Shown one piece after another: positions 24,123-33,518 of a stretch of DNA of 40,096 bases. Numbering within the stretch: position 1 is the first letter of the stretch; every line of letters begins with the position of its first letter. The notes beneath the pieces were generated by a model. The model had not been told where the DNA came from. It saw only the letters and a list, made by a program, of their open reading frames with translations, and ran no database searches. This stretch comes from JACCZX01 sp963786295. GTDB lineage: Bacteria > Pseudomonadota > Gammaproteobacteria > Burkholderiales > Burkholderiaceae_F. Location of the stretch: assembly GCA_963786295.1 (NCBI GenBank), contig CAWAYV010000021.1:1-40096 (forward strand), given 5' to 3'. Both the position numbers and the translations under genes were made by a program.

Positions 24123-24678
24123 ATGAAAGCCTTGGCTATCGCGATGCTAGTTGCCCTAACGCCGACCATTGCGCAGGCCGACGCCAAAGCGGGCGAAAAG
24201 AAGGCGCAGCTTTGCTTGCTCTGCCACAAACCGATAAATCCGCCGGCCTATATTCCTGTTCTGGAGGGACAAACGCGCGAGTATCTTTACAACCAGACTC
24301 AAGGCCTACAAAGAGAAGCGACGTCCTGATCCCGGAATGCAGACGAACACCGCGAATCTGTCTGATAGAGATATGCGCGATATCGCCGACTACTTTGCTT
24401 CCCAAAAGCCGGTTCGGGTGTCGTTCCCGCTCGATGCGGCAACGGTGAGCCGCGGAAAGTCAAAGGCCGAAGCGCTCAAGTGCGCCTCGTGTCACATGCC
24501 GGACTATTCCGGCAACAAGGAAGTCCCGCGCCTCGCCGGGCTTGAGCCGCGATACATCGCTCCGCAGCTAGTGGCGTTCGCTGGAGGAAAGCGCGCTCAT
24601 CCTCCGGCCGATGGAATGCGGGATCTTTCCGCCGCCGATGCCGAGGACCTTGCGCAGTACTTTGCGCAGCTTGAGTAG
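24123..24678 (+). pseudogene. dihaem cytochrome c (c4-like), frameshifted near 24300
   Basis: ATG at 24123, preceded by GGAGGTG, begins MKALAIAMLVALTPTIAQA, a Sec signal. The first haem site is CLLCH in the N-terminal half; this frame ends at 24329. The second half continues in another frame from near 24300: KAYKEKRRPDPGMQTNTANL, then the haem motif CASCHMP and IAPQLVAFAGGKRAHP, ending at 24678. In intact c4-type proteins the text runs REYLYNQLKAYKE..., so a single missing base in the ACTCAAGG stretch explains it. The protein would be periplasmic and carry electrons between respiratory complexes. The shift may be a sequencing indel. Confidence 0.8.
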
Positions 24679-24691
24679 GCTGCGTGCCGGT

Positions 24692-25278
24692 TCATTTGGA
24701 TGCAACACCGACCTTCACGCGACCGGCGACTAGCAGACGCTCCACGCGAGGACGAATGAACACTAGCGCGAAGACGATGGCGCCGGCCAGTAGCACGCCG
24801 TAGAGTGCAATAAAGTCCGTAAAGCTCATTAAGGGGGCCATCCAGCGCGATACGCCAACGAATGACGCGTATAGCCAGCTAACCGTGCTGATGGCACCCA
24901 GCGACCACAGGCACGAACAAGCCAAAGCGGTCTCGGGGCCGCTGTCGGCGGAGGATTGGAAAGGCCAGCGCGTGTAGCGCGAGTCCATTGGCCGTAAGCA
25001 CTGACACCACGAAGATCTTTGCCGCAAGCTTAGGGTGCTGGCGATGCAACGCCCGCACGTCGAGGCCGACATCGAAGCCGACCAGTGCGAGCCCGGTGAC
25101 CCACAGGACGATAAGGGCGTAAGTCACGGTGCGTGCAGTGTCGCTGAGCCGGCGCGCGTTGATGCACCGAGCTCTTGCAAGCGCGACGTCCTCAGCGCAG
25201 TACAGCCGAAAGCGCGATGGCGAAAGACACCGTATGCAGGAACAAGAATCCCTGGCGGACCACCGTAACGAAATCCAT
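24692..25278 (-). pseudogene. conserved membrane protein, broken by two frameshifts
   Basis: Three frames on the minus strand join into one membrane protein of about 195 residues. Segment 1 (25278 to about 25190) reads MDFVTVVRQGFLFLHTVSFA; segment 2 (to about 24900) reads DVALARARCINARRLSDTAR and VLWVTGLALVGFDVGLDV and PKLAAKIFVVSVLTANGLAL; segment 3 (to 24692) reads LGAISTVSWLYASFVGVSRW, MSFTDFIALYGVLLAGAIVF and LVFIRPRVERLL. Each junction needs a one-base shift. At least five hydrophobic helices are seen. I do not recognise the family. Its stop is 13 bases from the convergent cytochrome gene's stop. Start at 25278 is a guess from the first clear helix. Confidence 0.55.
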
Positions 25279-25458
25279 GACATTGGCGACCGCGATAACG
25301 CCGACGCCTGTGAATGAGAAGATGCTGGGATTTTCTGCTGATGCAGTCGGCCGGTCAGCGGATAATTCGACATCGCGCGGCACGAAAAAAACACGCGTGA
25401 TGTGCGATTTGTCGTGCATCTGGAAACCGATGCTGCTGGCGCAGCTTACTGAGCGACG

Positions 25459-25605
25459 ATGAAATGCTCGTTGTGCATGGATAAACGGTTCTTGTGCGAG
25501 ACCTGCAGGCAGCTGACGCCTTGGCCGTGCCCGCTGGAACACGAGTGCTATATGCCGTGTCCGCAGTGCAATCCTGAGGGCGAGCTGCCTACCGGTTACG
25601 AATGA
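25459..25605 (+). CDS. 48-residue Cys-rich protein, probable zinc-binding miniprotein
   Basis: A small open frame from ATG 25459 to TGA 25605. It has eight cysteines: Cys3/Cys6 (CSLC), Cys13/Cys16 (CETC), Cys24, Cys30, Cys34/Cys37 (CPQC), with CPLEHECYMPCPQCNP at the centre and an acidic tail ending PTGYE. Three CxxC pairs in 48 residues suggest one or two structural zinc sites. Such density is unlikely by chance in non-coding DNA. Its stop abuts the convergent alpha/beta hydrolase stop at 25606. The upstream TGAGCGACG is a weak ribosome-binding site. No family recognised; function unknown. Confidence 0.55.
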   Translation: MKCSLCMDKRFLCETCRQLTPWPCPLEHECYMPCPQCNPEGELPTGYE

Positions 25606-26418
25606 TCAAGCAGGTTCGCTCAACGGCTCGCGAGCCGAATGTGGCAGCGCGTGCGCGTGCAGGAATTCCACTACGCGCCGGTTGAACTCGGTCGCATGCG
25701 TGATCGGTCCCATATGTCCCATTGCCGGCAGCACTTCGTGCTTGGCGTGAGGAAGGCTTAGGCGAAGAAGTTCTGCGATGCGACGTGTGACAGCGACGGT
25801 GCGCGCGCCGCTCACGAACATCATCGGCATTTTGAGAAGGGCCAGCTGCGCACGCTGAAGCGGCTCGCGAAACAGTGCATCGAAGTGTTGGATCACAGCA
25901 CGCATGCGCGCGGCGATCGAAGTCTGTTTGCCGCTGGGCAATGAGTCCCACGAGCCGGCGCCGGACCAGAAATCGATGAATCGCTGCGCCGCCGAATGCT
26001 CCTGACCGTTGGCGAGTCGATCGCGCATCGAGTCCGCGACTGTGACGACGCCTTGCCCCAGCTGCTGGTGACCGATGTCATCGAACAACCAGCGGAATAA
26101 CACCGGCTCGTAGGTGACAAGGCTGCGCACTAATTTCGGATACATCGTCGTCAGCTTCAGCGCGACGGCGGCACCATATGAGTGGCCGACGACGTGCGCG
26201 CCGCCGGCTTCCTCGAGCAGCGGCACGGCGAGCGCAGCCTCATCGGCCAAGGTCAGCGGCGCATCACCGCGCCACGCCGTTCGCTCGCCGTGGCCGTGGA
26301 ACTCGATGGCGCGCACGCGAAAGTGCGGCGCCAACGCCTCGACCAGACGTTCCCATTGTCGTGCCGAACTGGCACTCGAATGCAACAACACGACTGTTGG
26401 TCGCTGCGCTGGCTGCAT
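25606..26418 (-). CDS. alpha/beta hydrolase
   Basis: A 270-residue alpha/beta-hydrolase fold protein. The oxyanion region is VVLLHSSASSARQWERL, the nucleophile elbow is VVGHSYGAAVALKL (Ser in GHSYG), and the likely catalytic His lies in VLPAMGHMGPITHA. The acid is probably the Asp/Glu near the FVSGARTVAV strand. No signal peptide. It starts 18 bases after the stop of the ferritin-like gene, with GGGAG before the ATG, so it is the third gene of a DUF1127-ferritin-like-hydrolase operon. Substrate unknown. Confidence 0.88.
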   Translation of the reverse strand: MQPAQRPTVVLLHSSASSARQWERLVEALAPHFRVRAIEFHGHGERTAWRGDAPLTLADEAALAVPLLEEAGGAHVVGHSYGAAVALKLTTMYPKLVRSLVTYEPVLFRWLFDDIGHQQLGQGVVTVADSMRDRLANGQEHSAAQRFIDFWSGAGSWDSLPSGKQTSIAARMRAVIQHFDALFREPLQRAQLALLKMPMMFVSGARTVAVTRRIAELLRLSLPHAKHEVLPAMGHMGPITHATEFNRRVVEFLHAHALPHSAREPLSEPA

Positions 26419-26436
26419 GACGTGTCTCCCGCTCGC

Positions 26437-27399
26437 TCAATGGCCGACGTGCGCGAGGATCGGCGCCAGCGCCTTGCCGATCCGCTCCATCTGCGCCGGC
26501 GTCACGAGCGCCTTCAACACCTCGCCGAAGCGCGGCTCCTGCACGCCGCTGACGATGTATTGCCAGCGATACGCTTTCAGCAGCACGTCACGGATCATCG
26601 CTTCGTCGGCGGGCGCGAATGTGCGGCCGGCGCACGCGATGAAGTAATCGGCGTCGGCCTCGGCCTGCATCTGCACGATGTCGTCGACTGCTCCCACTAA
26701 ATCGATCAGATCCATGACACCCTGGTCGCGCTCCGAGTCGGTCAGCCGCTCGTGCTCGCGCCGCCATTCCAGCTCGTCCATGATCGCGTGCTGCGATTCT
26801 TCCTTCCAGTGAAACAGGAACACGTCCTTCCATAGCTCCGACAGGTTCGCGTCGGACTCGATGCTCGATCGATAGTGCGCTTGCGTGAACAGCTCGATAT
26901 CGAGCGTCAGGCCGAGCACGGCCCAGGTCGATTTGCTCAGCACCGCGCCGGCGACATCGTTCGGCTGCGGCTTGAAGCTGTAGCCCGCAGGCATTCCGGC
27001 CGCGGCCATCTGCTCGAGGCGCCGGAACAACTCCTGATGCTTCAGCTCCTCGTTGGTGAAGCGCACCAGCGCTTCCAGCGCAACCTGGTCGCCGAACCAG
27101 TAGTCCTTGCTGATCTCAAGCGTCTTGGCGCCGATGTAGCGTTCCACCAGGCCGAAGATGTTGGCGTAGGTGCGGCCCTGGATTTGCGATAGGAATCGCT
27201 TTTCTGTCGGCTGTAGAAACGTCAGCTCGGTGACCTTCGACAGTCCGTCGGGCAGGAACTTCTTTTCGAAGTCGAACTTGCGCCCGCGAATCACGTCGCG
27301 CTCGATGTCCCAGCTGATGCGCTTGGACGCTTCGATGCACTTTGCGTAGCGCTGCGTGGTCCGAGCCTGAGGGGTGGATTCGGGTGTGGCTTCATACAT
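26437..27399 (-). CDS. ferritin-like diiron protein
   Basis: A 320-residue helical protein with a full diiron ligand set in two ExxH helices: Glu86 (LVERYIG), Glu118/His121 (NEELKHQELF), Glu169 (LDIELFTQAH) and Glu201/His204 (EESQHAIMDEL), with 32 residues between first and second carboxylates in each half. This matches four-helix-bundle oxygenases and ferritin-like proteins; the 320-residue length favours an oxygenase or oxidase over a storage ferritin. ATG at 27399 has AGGAGA upstream; longer frames start in a shadow region. It lies between a DUF1127 gene and an alpha/beta hydrolase gene on the same strand. Substrate unknown. Confidence 0.82.
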   Translation of the reverse strand: MYEATPESTPQARTTQRYAKCIEASKRISWDIERDVIRGRKFDFEKKFLPDGLSKVTELTFLQPTEKRFLSQIQGRTYANIFGLVERYIGAKTLEISKDYWFGDQVALEALVRFTNEELKHQELFRRLEQMAAAGMPAGYSFKPQPNDVAGAVLSKSTWAVLGLTLDIELFTQAHYRSSIESDANLSELWKDVFLFHWKEESQHAIMDELEWRREHERLTDSERDQGVMDLIDLVGAVDDIVQMQAEADADYFIACAGRTFAPADEAMIRDVLLKAYRWQYIVSGVQEPRFGEVLKALVTPAQMERIGKALAPILAHVGH

Positions 27400-27439
27400 G
27401 ATGGTGCTCTCCTGTGAAGTTGAAGGTGTTGAAGACGCG

Positions 27440-27832
27440 TTAGAAAGGCCGGCCCAAACGAGCGCGGGTGTAATCGGCGACGCCGGCAACTTCGGCGGCA
27501 ACCGACATCAGTTCGCTGCGATGGAATCCGAGGTCGCGCAACATCCGCGAATCGAGGCCGCGCAGCGCGAGATACGTGGCTCTCGCCTGCTGTTGCCGCT
27601 TCCACCGAGTGACCATTTGGCGCGCGAAGTCACCGACGGCCTGCAGCATCGCTTTGACAATCTCCCGCAATTGGTACGAGCGGTGCTCGCGAGCGAGGTG
27701 GTAAAGCTCGACGCTGTCTAGAAGTACGTGTGGCTGGGTGCGACCGATAGCGGCGTCGCCGAAGCCGTTGCCCGCGAAGGTGCGGAGCGCTTGCGCCTGG
27801 GCTTCGTCGCGCATTTCAGATGTGTTGTGCAT
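27440..27832 (-). CDS. DUF1127 (YjiS-like) domain protein
   Basis: A 130-residue protein whose C-terminal part carries the DUF1127 signature: ATYLALRGLDSRMLRDLGFH followed by RSEL. DUF1127 proteins are small, often RNA- or stress-related in proteobacteria, and the rest of this one is longer than usual, with an N-terminal helical part. AAAGGAC precedes the ATG at 27832. It starts the DUF1127-ferritin-like-hydrolase operon, with 40 bases to the next gene. It follows the broken SARP-like regulator on the same strand, with 117 bases between them, so that regulator may have controlled it. Confidence 0.8.
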   Translation of the reverse strand: MHNTSEMRDEAQAQALRTFAGNGFGDAAIGRTQPHVLLDSVELYHLAREHRSYQLREIVKAMLQAVGDFARQMVTRWKRQQQARATYLALRGLDSRMLRDLGFHRSELMSVAAEVAGVADYTRARLGRPF

Positions 27833-27949
27833 GTTCGTCCTTTCGAAGGGGGCGAACTGTGCACAAGGGGGCGTTGCACGAGCGTTCCTCGCGGCTTCCG
27901 CGAGGGTTGACGCGTGGTCCGCGCGGCCAGGAGCGGGCGGCGTCGCCGG

Positions 27950-30941
27950 CTAGTGCGCGCCGCGCAGGGTGGCGATCAGCGGCGCATGCGCGAGGTTGCT
28001 TTCGACGACGATGCGATGGAGCAGGTCGTCGAGTTCCAGTCCCGGCCAAGCCGGCGTCGCATTCGCTGCCGCTGGCAGCGTCTCGAGCCGCCTGCGAAGC
28101 TCATCGCGGACCAGTCGCGCTCGCTGTCGGATGGTCGGCCGCGTAGGCGAGCACCCGGCGAGCGCACGACACTTCACCTTGCGCCTGCGAGGATCTCCGC
28201 GAAGGATTCGACCGCATCGAACTTCAGCGAAGGCACGCCGATCGCGAGCGCGATCACTTAAACCGTCGGCGAGAGCGGAACGTGCAGCGTCGATATCGCC
28301 GCGTCGCACGGCCAGGCGAGCGACGTTTGATCTTCACCCAGGACAGGACCGCGCGGTTGCCGCTCGCTGTGGCGACTTCGATTGCGTGGCCTGCATGGGA
28401 CTCGGCAGCGGCAAGATCGCCCGTCTCTCAACGCCAGCTCGGTCAGATTGCTGAGGATGTACCCGCGGGTGCCCACAATGCCATCGCGCTCGCAGATCGC
28501 CAGACCCTGTCGCAAGTGCACGCCGGCCGCATCGTCTTCGCGCATAGTGAGATATAGCGCGCCGAGATTGTTCAGGCAAAGCGCCTCTTCAGCGCTATCC
28601 CCCAGTCTCTGGTATTGAACAAGCGATTGCAACGAAAGTCGCAGGGCCTCCGCATAGTTCCCGAGCGCCTTCTCGACGAGCGCCAGGTGGTCAAGCGTTC
28701 GCGGCCAAGCGCTCGCCTGACTTTCAGGCGCCGCCGCCTCAAGGGCTTGCTTGAAGTAGCGTCGGGCATCGCTCCAAACGGCCCAGTTGCAACGCGCACG
28801 TTCCGAGAACATTCAGCGACTGCATCTTCGTGGCGCGATCGCGGCTCTTGCGCGTTGCTTCAAGCGCACGCAAGGCCATGGCTTCGGCGTCGACGTATCG
28901 ATCCAATCGGTACGCGAGGTGCGAGGCCTTGCTGAGCAGTAGCGCGTCAAGCTTCGCGTCGGCCTTCGCGACCGGCGATTCGATGGCTGCGCGCAACAAC
29001 GCCAGTCCGTCTTCGGAACGCCCGCGGTGGTCGCAGTACTCGAGCAGGGTTTTAGAACTGAGCCGCAATGCGTCGGCCTGCGCCTCCGCGATCGACCAAG
29101 CCCAGGCACGCCGACAGTTCTCGAACTCGACATCGATCGTTTGCAGCGCAACTCGATCGCCAGCTTCGGCCAAGGGCCTGAGTTGGGCCAGCAGCCGATG
29201 AAAGTACGCGGCGTGAGCCGCGCGCGTCGCTGCCTGCACCGGGTCGTCGTCGAGCCGCGCGGCCGCCAGCTGCTGCACCAGCGGGTGCAAGAAAATGCGC
29301 GGACCCTCCTTCCGCAATAGCGACTTGTCCGCTAGCGCGCCCAGCACCGGAAGCGATGCACCCGCGATTGCGCGCGCGGCTTCGGCCGAGAAACCTCCGT
29401 GAAAAACCGATAAGCGCGACAGCGCGTCACGTTCGATCTGGCTGAGCAGTCGCCACGACTGGTCGAACACGACGTCGATACTGGCGTGCCGCGCTGGATG
29501 AGCGGCATCGACCGCATGCAGCAGCTCGGTTCCCTGACGCAGCTCGGCTGCGATCGCATCGCACGACAGCACGCGCGTCCATGCCGCCGCAAGCTCCAGC
29601 GCCAGTGGCAAACCCTCGAGCTGCCGACAGATGTCGACGATCGACGCTGCCTCCACTGCTGGGACCAATGCAGGCTCGACACGCTGCGCTGCTTGGACAA
29701 ACAAGCGCACCGCGTCGAACGCTTCGAACCGGTCCTGATCCTCGACCTCGGGGCAAGGCAGCCCTTCGAGCGGCAACAACCATTCCATGGACACGGCCAA
29801 ACGGACCCGCGAAGTGACAAGGATTTTCAGCCCCGTACATGCCTGCAACAGCCTCTCAAGAATCGATGCGTCATGCGCGAGTTGCTCAAAGTTGTCGAGC
29901 ACGAGCAGCGTTTGTCGTTCGCGCAGAAACTCGATGACTTGGTCGAGCGGCTCTTGGCGGCCGGCGAGACGAACATCAAGCTCGCGCGCAATCCGGCCGC
30001 CCAGCTCGTTCGACAGACTCGATGTCTTCTAATGGCACAAACGTCGCGCCGTCCGAAAAACCTGGCGCAAACTCGTGCATCGCGCGCTGTGCAAGCCGGG
30101 TCTTGCCAACACCGCCGGGCCCCAGTCAGGCACAGCAATCTGCAGTCATCTTGTGCCAGCAGTGCGGCGATGCGACGCAACTCGATCGTGCGGCCAATAA
30201 AGTCAGCATCGAGTTTGACGGACGCGGCCGCTGTCCGCAGAGCGTGGCGGCGAGATCGGCATGCCGAGCGAGTCGTGCAGTGCGCGCAGTTCGGCTCCTG
30301 GCGCAAGCCCGAGGTCGTCCGCGAGTCGCCCCACAAACTCGTGATACGCCTGACGTGCACGAGCGCTTTGTCCGCTACGCGCCAGCCAGGACATGTGCGC
30401 GCGCAGCGCAGCCTCATCAAGCGGGTCCGCGTCGAGAAGCCGCTTCGATAGATCAATGCCCTCTGCGGCGTCAATTTCGGCGGTCAGGCGGTTCAGGGCC
30501 GCCTCGCGCCAGGCAACCCGCAGGCGGTCGCGCTCGAAGTTCAGCCAGCTCGACCACGCTTCGCTCTGATCGTCGTCAAATCCGGCGAGCAGTTCGCCGC
30601 GTCGCATCGACAGGGCATCGGCGATGACGTTGTTCGCGCAGCGCCGACTCGAAAGCGAACACATCGGTTTCGGCTTCGAAGCGGAGGGCGGCTCCCTGCG
30701 ATTCGATCGAGCTCGCCCATCGCAGTGACTGCAGCCGATGCAAGATCTTGCGAAGGTTCGCGTAGGCAAGCTTGCTTTCCTGCTCCGGCCAAAACATTGC
30801 CGCCAGCTCTGCACGCCCAACCCACGAGCGCTTGAGCGCCAGAAATACCAGCAACTGATTGCGCCGCTCGAAAGGCAGAGCAACAGATTCGCCGCCGTAC
30901 TCGACCGTCGGCGAGCCAAACAGAAACAGTCGGAGCGTCAT
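27950..30941 (-). pseudogene. SARP/AfsR-like regulator (winged helix-BTAD-NB-ARC-TPR), multiply frameshifted
   Basis: Parts recur in different frames along about 3 kb. An N-terminal winged helix (MTLRLFLFGSPTVEYGG, ELAAMFWPEQESKLAYANL) is followed by a BTAD (FERDRLRVAWREAALNRL, DPLDEAALRAHMSWLARSG). Then come a P-loop ATPase (GPGGVGKTRLAQRAMHEF, Walker B LLVLDNFEQL) and TPR repeats to a C-terminus DDLLHRIVVESNLAHAPLI. Shifts lie near 30640, 30230, 30120 (a GGGGCCC run in the P-loop), 30015, 28775, 28425, 28330 and at least once more before 28100. No functional product is expected if these are real. Such proteins activate nearby metabolic genes; here the divergent haloperoxidase locus and the DUF1127 operon are candidates. 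Confidence 0.75.
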
Positions 30942-31066
30942 CTCTGCGCAGGAGAGTCAATCAGCATGCGCGAATCCGTCCTTCGCTGCAAGTGAAGCGA
31001 GGCGAGGAACGCTGGTGCAACGCCTTCCTGCATAACGTTCGTCTCCTTACTTCAATGGAGCACACA

Positions 31067-31276
31067 ATGAACAACCAGAATCGCAGTAACCAAGCGCGCA
31101 TTAGCGCTCTCGCATTGTCAGTTGCGATCACGCTGGCTGCAGTTATTGGCCTGACAGACGCCAGCGAACGCCAAGTGCAGCGCCCCACTTCGATCAACGC
31201 CAGTGTGCAGTGCGATGCGCCGAACGACGATCCCGAATTGATGCGTACCGACCGCGGCAACGAACACCACGGCTGA
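31067..31276 (+). CDS. small exported protein of unknown function
   Basis: A 69-residue protein. MNNQNRSNQARISALALSVA and the next hydrophobic residues (ITLAAVIGLTDAS) form a signal peptide or single membrane helix; the remaining 35 residues are polar with one Cys (SVQCDAPNDD). GGAG lies six bases before ATG 31067; an ATG at 31055 in frame is less well placed. It is divergent from the SARP-like regulator, with 125 bases between starts, and is followed 30 bases later by a methyltransferase gene, probably cotranscribed. No family recognised. Confidence 0.55.
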   Translation: MNNQNRSNQARISALALSVAITLAAVIGLTDASERQVQRPTSINASVQCDAPNDDPELMRTDRGNEHHG

Positions 31277-31306
31277 AATTCCAATTACCCAAAGGATTTA
31301 CTTTCC

Positions 31307-32140
31307 ATGAGTTCCGTTCTTGATACTCCTACCGTCGCGCCAGATTTTGCCGCGATCAAGCAGCGCCAGCAGGCTACCTGGGCGAGCGGCGACTACGCCG
31401 TTATCGGCACCACCCTTCAGATCGTCGGCGAATTACTCGCCGAAGCCGCGGATGTGCGCGCCGGCGAGCGCGTACTCGACGTGGCTGCCGGCAACGGCAA
31501 CGCGACGCTTGCCGCGGCACGCCGCTTCGCTCACGTCACATCGACCGACTACGTGCCGACTCTTCTCGACAAAGGCCGCGAGCGCGCTCGAGCCGAAGGT
31601 CTGTCTGTGCAATTCGAGGTCGCCGATGCCGAAAATCTGCCTTTCGACGACGCTAGCTTCGACGTCGTGCTGTCGACGTTCGGTGCGATGTTCACCCCCG
31701 ACCACAAACGTACCGCGCAAGAAATGCTGCGCGTTTTGCGTAGCGGCGGCCGGATTGGGATAGCGAACTGGACTCCCGAAGGCTTCATCGGCCAGTTGTT
31801 CAAGGTGATCGGCACGCACGTGCCGCCACCGGCGGGACTGAAGTCGCCGTCGCTTTGGGGCACAGAGGCGCACATCGTTGAACTCTTCGGCACGCAAGTC
31901 GCGCAGATGCGTTGCGAGAAGCGGCACTTCAACTTCCGTTATCAATCGGCCGCGCATTTTGTACAGGTGTTTCGCGACTATTACGGGCCGACACACAAGG
32001 CCTTTGCCGCGCTCGACGTCGCGGGTCGGCACGCGCTGGAGCGCGACATGACCGCGCTGGTTGAGCGGCTGAACGTCGCGGGTTGGTCATCACTGGTGGT
32101 GCCCAGCGAGTATCTCGAAGTCGTCATTACCAAATGCTGA
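31307..32140 (+). CDS. class I SAM-dependent methyltransferase
   Basis: A 277-residue methyltransferase. Motif I reads VLDVAAGNGNATLAAA, a common AGxGxx variant, followed by TSTDYVPTLLDKGRERA. Motif II/III regions are ADAENLPFDDASFDVVLSTF and EMLRVLRSGGRIGIANWTPE. The typical UbiE-like helical insert follows. AAGGA lies nine bases before the ATG. It is the second gene of a plus-strand group (small exported protein, this gene, haloperoxidase-like gene), next to a broken SARP-like regulator. Substrate unknown. Confidence 0.88.
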   Translation: MSSVLDTPTVAPDFAAIKQRQQATWASGDYAVIGTTLQIVGELLAEAADVRAGERVLDVAAGNGNATLAAARRFAHVTSTDYVPTLLDKGRERARAEGLSVQFEVADAENLPFDDASFDVVLSTFGAMFTPDHKRTAQEMLRVLRSGGRIGIANWTPEGFIGQLFKVIGTHVPPPAGLKSPSLWGTEAHIVELFGTQVAQMRCEKRHFNFRYQSAAHFVQVFRDYYGPTHKAFAALDVAGRHALERDMTALVERLNVAGWSSLVVPSEYLEVVITKC

Positions 32141-32285
32141 ACGTGTCAACAACGCGGGCGGCGTGGCCCCCCCGGCGAGTTGCGATCGCGACTCCGCCGG
32201 CACGACCGCCCGCGTTTCATACACGGCCGATTACTTCTTCACCCACCAATAGCACTTCTCTCAACTCATCAATCAAGGAACCACA

Positions 32286-33485
32286 ATGAAATATGTAATC
32301 CGAAACCATGCCGTACGCATCTGCATCGCGGCGTCGCTGCTTGCCGGCGTTGTGCCCAATGCCAACGCCGACGTGATCACAGACTGGAATATCAAGGCGG
32401 GAGAAATCGTCACCGAGTCAAAGCTCGGCACGCCACCCGCAATCCGGGCGATGGCGATCGTGCAGACGTCTGTCTATGAGGCTGTAAACGCAACTGCGCC
32501 CGGCGCGTCCGTCGACGCCGCGGTGGCGGCTGCCAATCGCGCGACGCTCACGAAGCTGATGCCGTCGCAACAAGCGTCGATCGATGCCGCCTACCAGGCT
32601 GCGCTGGCACAAGTCGCCGACGGTCCGGCAAAGACCGCAGGGATCGCGGTCGGGGAACAGGCAGCGGCAGCAGTGCTCGCACGGCGTGCCGATGACGGTG
32701 CCCTACCTGCGGAGTCACATCGGCCGCACACGACCGCAGGCACGTATGTGCCGACGGCCACACCTGCCGTGACACAGTGGTCGCAGCGCAAGCCCTGGTT
32801 GATGGCGAGCGCGGCTCAGTTTCGGCCGGGCCCGCCGCCGGCGTTGACCAGCGATGCTTGGGCACGTGACTACAACGAGGTCAAGTCATTCGGCGCCAAG
32901 AACAGCACTCGGCGCAGCGCCGAGCAGACCGAGATCGCTCGCTTCTGGGAATACTCGCTACCGGCGATCTATCACGGCGTCGTGCGTTCGGTTGCGCAGG
33001 TGCCAGGGCGCGACATGACCCAGAACGCACGCATGTTTGCCGCGGTGGCGCAGGCGATGGACGACGCGATGATCAGCGTTTTCGAAGCCAAGTATCACTA
33101 CAACTTCTGGCGTCCGGCCACTGCGATCCGCAACGGCGACATCGATGGCAATGACGCAACACAGCGCGAAGCATCCTGGACGTCCTTCATCGATGCGCCG
33201 ATGCACCCGGAGTATCCGAGTGCGCACAGCATTCTCGCCGCCGCGGTTGGCACGGTGTTGAAAGCCGAGATCGGCAAAGGCCCAATGCCGGTGTTGACGA
33301 CAACGAGCCCGACCGCGAAAGGCGCGTCGCGTCGCTGGACAAACCTGGACGACTTCACGCGCGAAGTAGGCGATGCGCGCATCTACGAAGGTATTCATTA
33401 CAGAACGTCGACCGACGTAGGCATCGCAATGGGCAAGCAGATCGGAGCGTTGACGGTGGAGAAGTTTCTTCAGATCCCGCATTGA
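32286..33485 (+). CDS. vanadium-dependent haloperoxidase-like PAP2-superfamily protein, exported
   Basis: A 399-residue protein with a signal peptide (cleavage expected near PNANA, residue 28). The vanadate-binding set of the haloperoxidase/PAP2 superfamily is visible: Lys and Arg in KYHYNFWRPATAIR (about residues 269-282), His in PEYPSAHSILAA (about 309-320), and Arg plus catalytic His in ARIYEGIHYRTSTDVG (about 363-378). Members either oxidise halides with peroxide or hydrolyse phosphoesters; the two cannot be told apart from sequence. AAGGA precedes the ATG. Strong hairpin terminator follows at 33492. The neighbouring methyltransferase may act on the same product. Confidence 0.85.
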   Translation: MKYVIRNHAVRICIAASLLAGVVPNANADVITDWNIKAGEIVTESKLGTPPAIRAMAIVQTSVYEAVNATAPGASVDAAVAAANRATLTKLMPSQQASIDAAYQAALAQVADGPAKTAGIAVGEQAAAAVLARRADDGALPAESHRPHTTAGTYVPTATPAVTQWSQRKPWLMASAAQFRPGPPPALTSDAWARDYNEVKSFGAKNSTRRSAEQTEIARFWEYSLPAIYHGVVRSVAQVPGRDMTQNARMFAAVAQAMDDAMISVFEAKYHYNFWRPATAIRNGDIDGNDATQREASWTSFIDAPMHPEYPSAHSILAAAVGTVLKAEIGKGPMPVLTTTSPTAKGASRRWTNLDDFTREVGDARIYEGIHYRTSTDVGIAMGKQIGALTVEKFLQIPH

Positions 33486-33491
33486 GCGGTC

Positions 33492-33518
33492 CGCGGCCGC
33501 GTCACTGACGCGGCCGCG
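33492..33518 (+). terminator. hairpin terminator after the haloperoxidase-like gene
   Basis: CGCGGCCGCGTC (33492-33503) pairs perfectly with GACGCGGCCGCG (33507-33518) around the loop ACT, followed by CTTTGCG. It begins seven bases after the stop. The stem is very strong but the T-tract is short. Confidence 0.75.
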
